Positions 1-12,669 of a stretch of 64,000 nt of DNA are shown here, piece after piece. This DNA comes from Eutrigla gurnardus (lineage: Eukaryota; Chordata; Actinopteri; Perciformes; Triglidae): NCBI GenBank assembly GCA_963514095.1, contig OY741275.1:4658389-4722388 (forward strand). Direction: 5' to 3'. A model generated the notes under the pieces. It worked only from the letters and a program-made list of their open reading frames with translations, had not been told where the DNA came from and ran no database searches. Both the position numbers and the translations under genes were made by a program. Each line of letters begins with the position of its first letter. Within the stretch, counting starts at the first letter, position 1.

Positions 1-192
1 ACATATATTCATAAAAAATACATAAAAATAATTTGTTCAGCATCTCCGCTCCACATTCATGTGTTGCTGGCCACAGAATAGTTGCCTTAAATGATTTTAC
101 TAATGGATTTAAATCAGCAATCTTCCATTCCAATCAGCTTCCAACCCTGAGCCCTGAAGCTCAGAGGACGTGAGTGGGGTTAAACGTGGTAC

Positions 193-300
193 CTCGCTGA
201 GCTGCTCCTGAGCCTTCCTGATGCGGATCATTTCAGGGCTATCAGTGATGATGGCCGGAGGTGTCCCTCTGGACAGGTCATACGCTTGCCGGTACTTGAT
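193..300 (-). CDS. neb: neb exon encoding one nebulin module
   Basis: 108 nt, 36 codons, acceptor TTGACAG and donor GTACC. It carries the module signatures KYRQAYD, TDSPEMIRIRKAQ and the terminal QLSE. The next module begins left of the window. Confidence 0.9.
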
Positions 301-3300
301 CTGTCAAGAAGACCAAATTGAGTTAAGTAAAGCTGCAACACAGTAAGTCATCTGATATTGAAATAACTATATCCATATCCACTATGTGGTTCTTACATGG
401 CTGTACTGCTCCAGCATCTTCTGGCTGTGAGCCAGGTAAGGAGTCATGAACTTGGACGTATCCACCTTGACCTTCTTCCTGACTTTCCTGGTGGGCAAGC
501 CAGACTGGAGGAGGACAGGAAACACAATTAAGTAGCCACCTAACACAAGGGCCTCGGCTCCTTGGTTACAGGAAGTAAAAGTTCCTCAAAGACAGGGAGA
601 AGGACTCAGAGACATGTTTACTGTTTCAAGGTACATGTGTTAATTAAATGATGATCTGATCTTATCAAGTATGCCTACCTATGACTCTAATAACTCACCT
701 TCAATGATAAGGCAAGATGTACAAACATATCAGCACAATATTCTACATGAAACTCATTAGGATGGTGCTTTTGTGCTGAGATAATGCTGGATGAAGTCTT
801 ACACCATGAGTAACGGGTTGCAACATACAGCCACATCTCCAGTATACTAAGAGCATCTTCCCTGCATGCAACGCCAGGATCAGCAACATGGACATGAGGA
901 GGATTACACTTTTCTCATCTGTCAGGAAGCCAAGCCACAGGAAGCCTCAACAAGCCATTTATTCTCAGATATGGCAAGATTGGTGGTACTTTCTATGACG
1001 CCCATGTCTCTCATGCTTTATAAACATACCTATCATGCTTTCATTGTTTAATATAATATGTCGTATATACACCTCAAGGGTTCAGTAAGTTGTTAACAAA
1101 AGAAAAAGTGCAGGAAATAAATATTGAATGTTTATACATAGACTGGATGATTATCTACATCATTTAAATCATTATATAATTTATATTTAATCACTGTTAT
1201 AATGCATAATAATGTGGCCGTATTATTACAATTAAGCAAGAACATACATTTTTACTGTGCTTTAAGCAAACAATGACCAGTATGCATTATGCATTATGAA
1301 AATATTATTCTTGCAAAAGTCAGTGATTAAAATATATTATTATACGTTTTATACTTGATGTTGTTTATTGTTATTCTAAAGAATTATGAATATTTAAAAG
1401 TAATATGATCATGTAGTGCTATAAGCCTATTATAATGTTATATTTATAGACTTGTATTTATATTAATTATGTAATTAAATACATTGATGTATGTTTATGT
1501 AATTATGTTTATAGAATTGGGTGTCATAGAAAATGTTACTAAAACATGAATTACTGAAAAAGAGTTCATGCGGACATGTAATGGACTTCTAGTAAGGTTT
1601 GGTATAAAAGGTAAGTGAGCAGACAGATTCTCCTCAGAGACATGCAGACAGGGAGCAGCGGGGAGGCGGGGGAGGGGTTCCTGTCTAACTGTTGTCCCTT
1701 GGGAGGAGGTGCGTTACCTGGAGGCTCTGAGAACTCTTGTGCTCAGTGACAGTCGTCGTTGTTATCTGCTCAACATATTACAAATAATAGGACTCTGTGG
1801 TTTCAAACAGCACAATATTTCTTATTGGATTGAGGGTGATTTTTCCACAGCTCTGGTGCTCCTGCACTTCCTGCCATAAACACTTCCTGTATGAGTCACT
1901 CTCCTCTGCATCACATTAGCAGCTTTTCTGTCAAAATGCCCTCAAATAGCCCATCAACTGCATAAAAGAGAAGAGCGTTGCCATCTCTGTCGTAACATCT
2001 GATAAACTGACTCCACTAACACAAAAGTAAGCTCCATAGAGGTGTATTCATATCCAGTAATTATTACAGCAGTCTAATGAAGCATTACCAGCCTGTTATT
2101 GGAGCCTGACTGCTCTTACTCTTTCATCACACTCACATGGCAATATATTCTTTCTGCTATCAGTTGCTACAGCACGCAGCGGTACACAACCTGTTTCATA
2201 TAATCTCCATGTCTATCCACACAGACAGCGCTCATGGTTTAAAGGACTGGTTCACCCAAATGACAGAAACATGTTTATTTTCTCACTTACTTCTAGTAAT
2301 ATCTGGATATGCACATAGTTTAATGCACCTGTCCTCAAGTGTTCTACCTCTACTCTGACATAATGAAGTTGAATGAATTTGCTTTTCAAAAAATGTTCAA
2401 CAGTGCTTGAATTTCTAGAAACAATGTCCTATACTCTGAATGCAAAGAAGTAGTCCCACATAAACCCTGTTGTCAGGTGTTTCTGTGGATTATCCAGAGT
2501 AACGACTACAGATGAAACTCCTAGGGCAATAATTAAACCTTTCTGCATGGCTAGACACATCTTGAGAGAAAGAAGTCTTTTCTGTTATTTGGAAGAAAAA
2601 AAACTTCCATTTAAGGGGCAAACGTTTCCCAGTCAAGCACCCTAAAGCTCAGACTACAGTAATGGACAGCATTACCTCACACAGCATACTTTACCCATGA
2701 ATAGCCCGTCTAACTTACAGCCTGATTTACTGAGGAAGTATTTACAGTCACATAAGGCTGAACATTTTGAGACTGGTGGCCTTGGAAGCTAACCAATAAT
2801 CCTGGAAATCGAATAGAAACCTAGAAATAACCAGAGCTGCAAGAAAGAACATCTCAATCATTTGTATCAATATTTGCAAGAGGCTTCAGTATCTGAATCT
2901 ATCAGACAGGAGAGAACCATAGTTTTAGACCATAGTTTTAGACCAGATTACACATCCCTGCAAAGCAAAGAGAACCCCGTCTTTTTCCATCATCGCTGCA
3001 AAGCAAATGTCTAGCGCTGTGACGTTCACACGTTCCAGGCTATCGCAGTGTGATTTACAGCACAGAGAGAGAGAGAGGGGGAGCCTCCATTTCTCTCTCT
3101 GTGCTGCCAATGTGCCGTAGATGTCCACTTCTAAATCTGTCTGAATGCCAGACAGAGAACTCCACGCTCCACCCCTTAATGACCTGAAGAGTTAAAGGGG
3201 ACCCACGGCCATTTTCAACATCCATACATGTCTAATACTGTCCAGAAACATTAGCGAACATGAACATCTCTCTCCCAAATCCAAATCAAACTGAAGCACA

Positions 3301-5762
3301 ATTACAAGAGAATCCATCTTCTGTATGGTGACGTATTTCTGAGTGAAACGGGATCGGGAGGTGGGACATAACATTCTCTAGCTCTGACTGATTGATGTAC
3401 GGATGTCATGATATTACTGGTTGGCATTGGTTGGTACTAGCTGATGTAACCATGTATCATATTTTGTTTTACAGGAAGAAAAAGATATAGCTATAAAAAT
3501 ACATAGATTTTTAAATTGCCAAATATTGTTAGGTGAACAATATGACTGGTGACGTGATCTAAAAGGGTTCAAAAGGCATTTTTTATTTCAGCTTCACTTT
3601 AAACTCTAAATTAAACTAATTAAAAAATAAACTACCCCAAGCAAAGTGAAGTCTTTTACTTGCACTTCAAATTAAATCTTATGGACATAAAAGTGCAATG
3701 TGTCATTGTATCAACGCTGTCTCCACTACCGCATTGCATTGTGGATATTGATGATGTGGGGTCGTCCAGTGTTTGCAGTCTTTCGCCGGAAATAGTATGC
3801 AATTCTTGTACTATTGGTTTTGGGGAAAAAATATCTCACGTAGTATTTAAGTGAATCAAAAATGGAGCAGCTCCGGACTCGGGACGGGACAACGTAGGAT
3901 TTTATTGCACATCGGGATAAAAAACAATAATCAATCGTGGTGAATTTCCATTATTGAGATGATTCTAAATATCATCATAAGAGAACATTGTCTAGCTCAC
4001 TATCGTGGTAGAGTAGTGTAAAATAGAGCCTGTTTAAAAAAATACACAATGCAAAAATGTATCTATCCTGTATTTTATATACGTATTATTAATGATCATC
4101 TAAATTAAGATTATTAGATTGTTCACTAAAAAATGTGGCTCATCTGTGACACAATAAAAATATTTGATTCTTAACAAAGTGAAGTGATTCCAGTGTGTTT
4201 TCCTGCCATTTTAAGAGTTCTAAGCAATTTTTGATGGTTAACGGGATAAAATCATCCCATGCCTACTCCAGACCTTCCCTGGTTTCTGGCTTTGAGAGAG
4301 AGGAGCTCATGTTCCCACATTGATTGAACTTTCCTAGAAATAACATATTGGAATTCTTAATTTAGGTGGTGTTTTGATTAATAAATTAGCTAATACGAAG
4401 AAACCACTCATCATGAAATCATAAATAGATCATAACAAAAAACGTGAAATGATTAGATAATAATAAGTCTAAATTCCAGAGAAGTTAGGTGTGTTTTCTC
4501 ATATATGAGCTGAACAGCACTATGTTTCTCCCCATTCTGTGGATCAAATAAGAAGCCGTCTTACTATTAACTGAAAACAATGCAACCTTTCTCCAGTGTA
4601 GATGAAAGTGCTAGTGAAATCAGAGTGTATTGGTTTTGCAGACGAGTATCCATTTGTTCCGCCTCCCAAACGATTTACATCTTTGCAGTAAAAGATGGTA
4701 AATCTATATTGTAACAGTTGATATGTTATATGGGAGTTAAATGACAACTGCTTGCTTGCTTAAATTGTGGCAATCATTCATACTCCCCTATAAGATATCA
4801 GCAACATTAATTAAGAAGAAATACAAGGCAGACTTTAATCCTATTTCACCAGGAAATATGAGATTAATCTGTTAGCCTTCTGTTTTCACTCTTCCATTGG
4901 ACACTGAGAGGGACACCTTCAGAAACACAATCATTCATACACAAAATGCAGCAGAAATACATCCTGGAAAAAAAAGGTTTGGTGACATAAACTGGAGACA
5001 AATATGACTGGAGATTGGTGGTGAACACAATTATATTATTGGTGAGAAATATGATAAAGAATGTATAGGTCATTTCAAACAAATGACAAATTGGTAACTT
5101 CCAGAAACTGACATGCCCCCAAATTCTATGTAATCTGATCTGGCACTATCTATGTAGCACAGGAAGGATAACATGGTGGTTCCTCAGCAGGTAAACATGC
5201 TGGGGGCAGCTGCTGGCCTGCTACGTGCTATGTGGTTGAATCCTGTGGAAATTAATGACATTATCTTCACGTGCATCTATGTAACGATTACGTCACAAGG
5301 ATCCATTTATTATATACAGGATGGTATATAAACTATGTAAGACTGCCTGCCATCGTTAACAGACTACATCCCAGTAAAACATTCATTGTTCAGGTTTGAT
5401 TTATAGGTGGCTGTTGAGGGTAATCCTGGACCATCAGAAAGTGTCCATCTGAAACAGGATCCACCAGCAGCCATGGACGACTGGTTCCATGAACTGCTGA
5501 CTGGAGGGGAGGTCACTACCTTAACTATTCATAGGGTACTGGACATGAAGCCCTGAATGTAACCTCGATCTACTGAATTCATCTGTCTTTTCTTAAATTC
5601 TATTCAGAATGGAAACACCACAAACAATCTAGTTAAATTGTAAAGAAAAGCAATATGTGATTAAACAACAAGAAGTCCACTTACCTCGTCCAAGATCTCC
5701 TCCTCAAATTCCTCCTCCTCATATTCCTCATATTCCTCATACTCCTCCACAACTTCCGTCAT
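193..5762 (-). CDS. neb: nebulin, N-terminal coding exons (partial gene)
   Basis: Nebulin is the giant actin-binding ruler protein of skeletal-muscle thin filaments, built from ~35-residue modules. Three coding exons read on the minus strand: 5685-5762 (26 codons), 397-504 (36 codons) and 193-300 (36 codons), all phase 0 with GT/AG borders. The first gives an acidic, Tyr/Glu-rich start (MTEVVEEYEEYEEYEEEE) like the acidic nebulin N-terminus. The second contains RKKVKVDTSKFMTPYLAHSQ, matching the conserved segment before the first repeats. The third is one nebulin module (IKYRQAYDLSRG...TDSPEMIRIRKAQEQLSE). The gene continues off the left edge. Its position beside arl5a and cacnb4 matches human NEB synteny. 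I may have missed a small exon in the 5.2-kb intron, since human nebulin has extra residues there. Confidence 0.9.
397..504 (-). CDS. neb: neb second coding exon found
   Basis: 108 nt, 36 codons, acceptor CTCCAG and donor GTAAGA. It encodes a basic segment (RKVRKKVK) followed by FMTPYLAHSQKMLEQYSH, the conserved stretch just before the first nebulin repeats. Confidence 0.9.
505..5684 (-). other. neb intron between the first and second coding exons found
   Basis: AT-rich, non-coding. It contains a copy of a dispersed repeat at about 3985-4265 (also near 48085-48360) and an LTR-like stretch at 5150-5440 with a TATA-like motif. I see no further convincing coding exon. Confidence 0.6.
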
Positions 5763-5784
5763 TTTGGGACGGATTTGGGGGGTT
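5685..5784 (-). CDS. neb: neb first coding exon with 22 bases of 5' UTR
   Basis: The ATG is at 5760-5762 and the exon ends with GAC GAG before a GTAAG donor (GT at 5683-5684). A probable acceptor (TTGCGCAG) ends at 5785, so the 5' UTR appears spliced and the promoter exon lies further right, unidentified. The encoded stretch is almost entirely Glu and Tyr, typical of the nebulin N-terminus. Confidence 0.85.
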
Positions 5785-8561
5785 CTGCGCAAAACACAGA
5801 TGGTAGTTATTTATTCGTTAAACTAAAAATCTGAATGAACAAGGTTTGGCCTCCTAGAATATTTAATATGATAACTAATGTGGAAGCATGCATCATGACA
5901 GTAAACAGAGTTGACTTAAATATTCTATTCATTTCAGACAGCAGGTCCTGGAGATCAGACATCAAAGGACACCAGCGATATTTTAGGATGCTGCCAGTCA
6001 TCCACCGTTGAACCCAATCACCGAATCAAAAAATAGAAATAATACACAGCAAACGCATGCGAGAAAATCCACAAAGATATTGAACCAATGAGCATGCCAT
6101 ACCAGCAAAAGAATCCCGCAGTATTTCCTGACAGTTAGGAAGCCTCACTTGCCATCCACTAGGGTCTCAAACTGATAGTCCAACTTTGTGACTTGTCTAA
6201 ATCCTGAACAAAGTAATACAAATGTGTGAAACACCTCTCAGTCAGTAATTACACAGGGAGAATAGCAGATTAGGACGGTGAGACACTGAGTGCATTACAA
6301 CCGTGAATGTGTGACGGCCACAACACAGCTCAGAGAAACGGTGCCTCCTGGCTGAAGCTTGGCGACAGCTGCCCAACAGGGCTTCAAGCTATTTGACATG
6401 TAAGCTAATGCCACAGCCTGATTGGTTGACTCTGTTTAGCAGACGTGGGGCAATGCCTTCTGAGGCTGCAGGTTAAATATAGGATGGCATACTAAGTACC
6501 TTTTTAGCACTTGATTGCCCACTCTTTAAATCAAAATATAATTTTCTGTAAATAACATGAGAAATAGATGAAACGTCGAGGATAAAATAGGCCGGCAGGT
6601 GTTGAGATTTCAGAAAATGGCTGCTGACATTTCAGATACATCCACAGTAAAGGTAGGCCTGGTCTGATCTTGCAGATCTGGATTGTTTGGTTATTCCTTC
6701 GATGTGCAGCAGAGCCTTCACACTCTTTCCTTCTATCAGCTGTCCCCTGGGATTCCAGCAGAGGATGGAAAGGATGCAAGTCCCAGCAGATGGAAAGCCA
6801 TGCAAGGTGTAGAAAATATGTAACATTTTAGCTTCTTTTTTTTTCTCTCCTTTTCTTTGCTTACCAGTTAAAATAAAGTTTATGGTCTCCCAAGCCGCCA
6901 AAGCCTCCCCAGCTTCCCTCCAGAGAAACGATAGGCAACAGCACACAGCTGCGATTTCTACCCAGGTTATCATGTGGCCAACACAGCCAATCACAGGGCA
7001 GCGCTCTCAGGTTTCAACATCTAAATATACCTAAAAGATCCTTTCAGAAAAGAGCACCTGTTGAGACCAATGCATCAGCGCTACAGTTATGAGGAAGGCA
7101 GTGGGGCACTGAAAGCACAGGAAAACAAGGGTCAACCCTGTCTACAACAGTAGCACACTGTGTGAGAGGCTGTATTGACAAATGCAACAGTTCTTTGTAA
7201 AATGTTTCTGAAGATGGGCAACAATATGATTCACAGGTCTGCTGAAGGATCCAGCAGGGCTGAGAGCCAGATCTGCTGAGGTCATCTGTTAGCCGACCCT
7301 GAGCTGCCTCGGTCCCCTCCAGAATCAGGTCAACATTAAACTGTGGAGCTTTGAGACTGAGAAGAAGAAACAATGCATGCCAACATATATGTGCACTAAA
7401 CATCAATAGCATCTATTCCAAATGAATGTATCTGTAAAAACATTAAGTCTGATAAATCAGCGATGCCCCTTAGATTACAGACAGAGCCTGAAAATGAATG
7501 AGTCACCCCGACATGTCTAGGACACGACACATTTAGACAAGCACTGACGTACTGTGCATTAAAGGTCCAGAGTATAGCAGAGGGATGGGACGAGATGGGA
7601 TTTGATCCTTTCTGATCCTACCTGAAGGCCAGTTCTCCTGTCTCCTGCAAAATGAGGTTCCTGTACAACTATGCACTCTCAATTATGTCTCCAGGGAAAC
7701 CTATTTCTCCCCAGACTGAACCAACGCAATTTGAAACGTGGTTAATGAACAAAACAAAACATCTATACGACTAGTTGTATGTATATGCAACAACACTATT
7801 GGGTTAGGTTTGACTTAAAATGACTATGAAATTGAAACAAACACTTGGTTATTTTGAGGCAACAAAAATATTTGGTTCAGATGGGCTGGAACAGTAGTCG
7901 CCAGGGTGGAAGCTCTGTGTTTTTTGACACGTCCACCATCCAAAACTGTGAACCAAAATAGATGCAGAGCTGGGCGATATGGCAAATATCTTCTATCCTG
8001 TTATAAATATTGATACCCATTTATATCATGATATAGCATGCTTTCGTTTGTAAGTCAGTAAGTAAATAAAACGTTTACATGAAATAATCATATAGAAAAG
8101 TCTATTTTGTATACTCCTGTGCCAATTAAATATTTGACAATTTAAATGAATATTTTTATTATCTTTATTTTATTGTGAACTTAAGGGCAAAATTAACAGG
8201 ACAGGTTCACGTCTACACTGTTTATATGAATGCAACAAATACTGTGTTATCAGATTTAGACGATTTAACAGAGTTCGATCAGAAGTTTGAATTACTGTGT
8301 TTGTTATCAATTAAGACGATGTAATAAAGAAGCCCCGCTTATCTGATGGTTAACCATGGGACCTTATTTAAAAAAATGTGTATGGTAGTCAATGATCCTG
8401 AATTGTACCATGAATTACACACAGTTTGTCCTTTAAAACATAAGTGTTCAAGTCCAGAAAGTTTATGTACTTGTATGTAGGTTTATCATAGTATCATTTA
8501 GTTTAGAGAGAAAGCACTCAGTGAACGACATCTCTGGTCTCACACAACCTAAGTCACCAAC

Positions 8562-8596
8562 ACAGCCGTTAGCTAGTCTTGCTAGCTAACGGCTGT
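8562..8596. repeat. perfect 15-bp stem, 5-base loop hairpin
   Basis: ACAGCCGTTAGCTAG is followed by TCTTG and then the exact reverse complement. It lies inside the hAT-like element at 7965-9034, with a related diverged sequence in the right half (8760-8795). Confidence 0.9.
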
Positions 8597-8691
8597 AAAT
8601 GTACTACCAGTTCAATAGATGATTTGGTTTTATGTTTAAGTATCAGACTGTGAAAATACATAATTATAAAGAGGACATACCCAACAGTGCC

Positions 8692-8713
8692 ATCTCTCTC
8701 TCTCTCTCTCTCT
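8692..8713. repeat. (CT)n microsatellite
   Basis: Simple CT dinucleotide run inside the hAT-like element. Confidence 0.95.
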
Positions 8714-9766
8714 GTGTGTTGGGTACCAGGATGTAACGTTACTCGTTAGATTAGTGGCTGAGTTAGCTAGCTAGCAAGACAAGCTAACGTCTGTATGATG
8801 CACGTTGTGCAACACAAGAGATGTAGTTCACTGAGCAGTTTCACACTAAACTAAGTTATACTATGACTTGAATTGACAAACCTTGTAATTCAAAATGAAT
8901 TCAATTCATGGTACAACTCCAGCGGGATCAAATAATTGGGGACACCTGCATCTATTAGGTATAACAATATCTCCACATTTGATTTCATCATGATGCAATT
9001 CCAAGGTGTTGAATTACCATATTGCCCAGCCCTACATGCACTCCTATAAACAAGTCATATTATAAACTGGAGAAATTCCATTCAACCGCCCACAGGACTC
9101 ACAGGCTGATACCAGAATAAAAAAAAAACTATGAAGCTGACTACTACTGAAGTTAGACACAAAGTGCATATAAAAGTATCTGTGGTATAAAAATACATTG
9201 AGAACAATTTCTATTTAACATACACTATACTTTTGGGTTCAAATAGCAGCTATGGTTTAATTCAATTTATGAATAACCTGAAGAGGTAAGCATTATCAAC
9301 AATGAAATATGTACCATGTATTTACATGTTCCTCTCTTCAGATGTACCTCTACCTCTTTGGTATGGCGTATCTGTGTGCCAGCAGCAGGGAGCTAACCAG
9401 GGACCAAGATGGACAGCAGCAGCTGGGTGTCTCTCTGGAGACTGGAGAGTAGTCGTGGCTCTCCATTCTGTGATGCCCTGGATGGCTGCTGTTGGGTCCA
9501 CAGTAGCAACATCACTTCAACTTTCATCTCATCTCATCCAAAACTCAAAAAGCAGTTACGTTTTAAAGGGTGAATAGTTAAGGTTTATATTCAAATACCC
9601 AGATTTATAGAACCCTCCCCCTTGGAACAGTGTTAATTGAAAATTCAGGGTAGAAATCATTAACCAATAACTAATTTATACATTCTGGCAATACCCTTTG
9701 TTAGATCACCTTTGGATATTGATTTGTACCACGTTGAATTGGTAAGGGATCCTCTGATAGCAATCC

Positions 9767-9874
<108 letters not shown>

Positions 9875-10025
9875 GTTGTGTTCTGTTCTCAATGGTCATC
9901 GGTCATTTTTTCCAATGACTCAGCATCATGTAGCCCCCTCCCTCATGTCCTTGGCATTGGGGTATCATTCCTTTGACTGCTAGAATCATTAGATACCCTA
10001 TCTGAACTTTCGTATATATATGAAA

Positions 10026-10070
<45 letters not shown>

Positions 10071-10397
10071 TAAATATAAATATATTTAGATATAGTATTG
10101 TAACCCCTTGCAAAGTAAACTGTCAGTCAAGGTCAAAATACATTTTGTCGTAAAAGGGATACAAGCAAAGAACAAATGTAGAATACCTTTTTAAATAAAG
10201 GGTGAAATATTGAAGGATATCTCAAAACCACCTGGACACACAATCCCATTATATTACATTTAAAGTTCAGACAGGGTATCTAATGATTCTAGCAGTCAAA
10301 GGAATGACACCCCAATGCCAAGGACATGAGGGAGGGGGCTACATGATGCTGAGTCACTGGAAAAAATGACCGATGACCGATGAGAACAGAACACAAC
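9875..10397. repeat. large inverted repeat, 136-bp arms
   Basis: Positions 9875-10010 and 10262-10397 are reverse complements of equal length with about five mismatches. The 251-bp loop includes an (AT)n tract. The arms start exactly at the end of the GT/TA microsatellite. This could be a foldback transposon or an inverted duplication; I recognise no coding content. Confidence 0.9.
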
Positions 10398-12299
10398 AGC
10401 TGCAGGATAGACAACCAAAACATAAACACTGCCTTGACTTGTCGAGCTTAACCCACCAACACTTTGGAAAACAATTCATTCTAGTGATGTAAGATGTCCT
10501 AAACGACCAATTAGTCAGTCAGAGTATGACTTTGCAGGAACAGGATATGTTGGGTGTTTTCTCGACGGACACAAACATCTGCACTGACCTTCTCTACCTC
10601 TATAAGAAGACAGTGATGTCGTGGGTCAGGAAATGCTGGTAACCAAGAGATGGCAGATCAAATTACCATATTTTTCTCACGCACTGTACTATTACACATC
10701 TATGTGGTTCTCTACTAAATTAGACCCACGTGTGCAAATAGTATCAACTCTCCAGTGACAACTTTGGGGTGATTATAGTGTCTGACTAACCTGCACAGCC
10801 AGATGGTTTGCTACCAGAAACATCTGAGAATCAGTCATGGGAAACTGATTGGAAAAGGGCAGGCACAAAAAGTATGTGGCAGCTGATTGGACAAACTCTG
10901 TCAATCAAATTCCTACTGGAGCAAGTCAGAATCAGTCAAAATATGTTATATTGTGAAAAGCCTCAAGGTGTCATTCTTTGCTCATCTTTCAATGAAAAAA
11001 AAAACAACTTTCCAACTTTCAGTTGTGATCAATCAGGTTTTTTGGATATGAACAAATATCCCCAACCTTCAAGGAGGAGGTTGAAGGAATGGGAAGCTGT
11101 TTTTACAACAAGTCCACCACCACTGGACAACTTTGAACAAAAACATATTTGGACACAAAGTATCTAAATAAGGCAAGCAGCTCCTGCCGTTCCACTTGTC
11201 CATGTTTTTACGTGATAAAAGACGTGTGAGGGAATCAACCCATCAAACAGAGCAGAGAACGGCGTTGACCTGGGATTCACCCGCACCTTGATGAGGATGT
11301 TACGGCGAGCTGCTTAAATGGACCAGATGATGCTTGTAAGAATAGAGAAGACAACCAACACTGAACTGGCGTGTGAACGGCAATATTCATTTTCATCAGC
11401 CAAGTACACAGCTCAGTAGGAATATTGCCTTTGTGGAATAATGCAAAAACTAGAATGTTCGGTGCATGTGGTCAATGTTAATTTGAACGAACAGTGGCCT
11501 CTCCGTCATCACACACACTTACAGCAAATGTTCCGGTGCTTTAAAGCTGCTTCTTGCAGTGAGAGTAATTACACAAACCCTGTTAATGCTCCTTATGACG
11601 TGTACTTGCCCAACGTATAAAGAGAACTGGATACAGCGTTGGAGGCTGCGCCCCGTTCATTCCCTTTGCTCATGAAGCAAAAAAAGTATGACATTCAGAT
11701 AAAAGTACTTGGACTTTCTGGCGATCTTCTGCATCCATGGGGGTTGTAGAGAAAGTACACTAGTGATTCCTTTAGCCCCGCGTCCCAGCCTTCAGTCTGG
11801 CATCGGAGGAAGGAACTCTGGATTCAAGTATTTGTGTATTTTTACTTTTTGGACTTTAATGATTTAAATAAGGGCAATTCAACTCAATTGTTTGTACTGG
11901 GAAATGGATATAGTTCAAAAAGATCCAGGTCTCGTCCTGATGTAGGTCTATGGGAGAAGTGTTAATCCTAGCTGCTGCTGTGTCACTATGATCTCTCCCT
12001 CCTTCCTGCACCCTTTAACTCTCGCTGGTGGACGTAAAGTGCATTACCAGTGTGCGAGTCACCACAAATCCAGTATACTGCAAAATAAAGAGAGCTTGCC
12101 CTGAGGGGTATTCCACCAAACTCGCTAATTAAAGCGGCGCTTACCTGGTTAAGCCTGGTTAGAACTAATGCCAACTTCCACTTGCGGCTAAACCCGTTCC
12201 ATTAACGCATTTCAGCCGCGCCTTGTTGAGGCTAATTCAAGCCAGGTTAACGTTGTCGTGTGTTACGCCGTACACAGGATATGAAGCCAGACCAGAACC

Positions 12300-12474
12300 G
12301 TGAATGTCGAATCATCGAGAAAATGGCAGAAAAGACCAAAGCAAAAATTATTGATGGAACTTTACGAGGAGTACAAACCCATCATAACCAATAAAGGGAA
12401 TACTGTAGTGATAAATAAAAATCGCGAGGCTGCTTGGGCAAGAATTGCCGAGCGATTAAAAACGGAAGTACCGT
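12300..12474 (+). pseudogene. Myb/SANT-like domain fragment of a Harbinger element
   Basis: About 58 residues retain the pattern of Myb/SANT-like DNA-binding domains (leucine-rich first helix, EEYKPII, conserved AAWARIAE third-helix region). The frame stops soon after, so it is a relic. It lies 0.2 kb inside the left terminal repeat. Confidence 0.6.
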
Positions 12475-12617
12475 TAAGAGTAACATGCTCTAATATAACA
12501 CTGACTAAGATTTCTCCAACGTGACGATAGTGTAGAGGTAATGCGCCGGCTGTACATGCGGCCGCCCACGGTTCAATTCCCGAATATGGAACTTTGTGAA
12601 ACTTCTTTCTTTGGCTG

Positions 12618-12620
<3 letters not shown>

Positions 12621-12665
<45 letters not shown>
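12621..12665. repeat. (CT)n microsatellite
   Basis: About 22 CT units inside the Harbinger-like element. The minus-strand ORF over it reads poly Arg-Glu and is an artefact. Confidence 0.96.

Positions 12666-12669
<4 letters not shown>

Larger units (their letters stand above)
7965..9034. mobile_element. hAT-like non-autonomous element with imperfect inverted arms
   Basis: The ends are inverted: CAGAGCTGGGCGATATGG at the left and the complement of TAGGGCTGGGCAATATGG at the right (15 of 18 match), a terminal motif common in teleost hAT-derived elements. Internal segments near 8480-8540 and 8815-8880 are also inverted copies of each other, so the whole can fold back. No transposase reading frame remains and no clean 8-bp duplication is visible. 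Confidence 0.55.

Noticed and set aside
5150..5440. Solo LTR with TATA-like GGTATATAAAC
   Set aside because: No matching second LTR, primer-binding site or target duplication could be shown; left only as a remark in the neb intron entry.
6632..7412. Minus-strand ORFs of 120-122 residues upstream of neb
   Set aside because: No recognisable family, no splice logic; consistent with chance frames.
10808..11167. 119-residue plus-strand ORF
   Set aside because: Composition looks random and no motif is recognised; lies in intergenic DNA.
12525..12590. Possible tRNA gene (plus strand)
   Set aside because: A- and B-box-like stretches (GTGTAGAGGTAATGCG, GGTTCAATTCCC) are present, but the acceptor stem does not pair; more likely a tRNA-derived retroposon head or chance.
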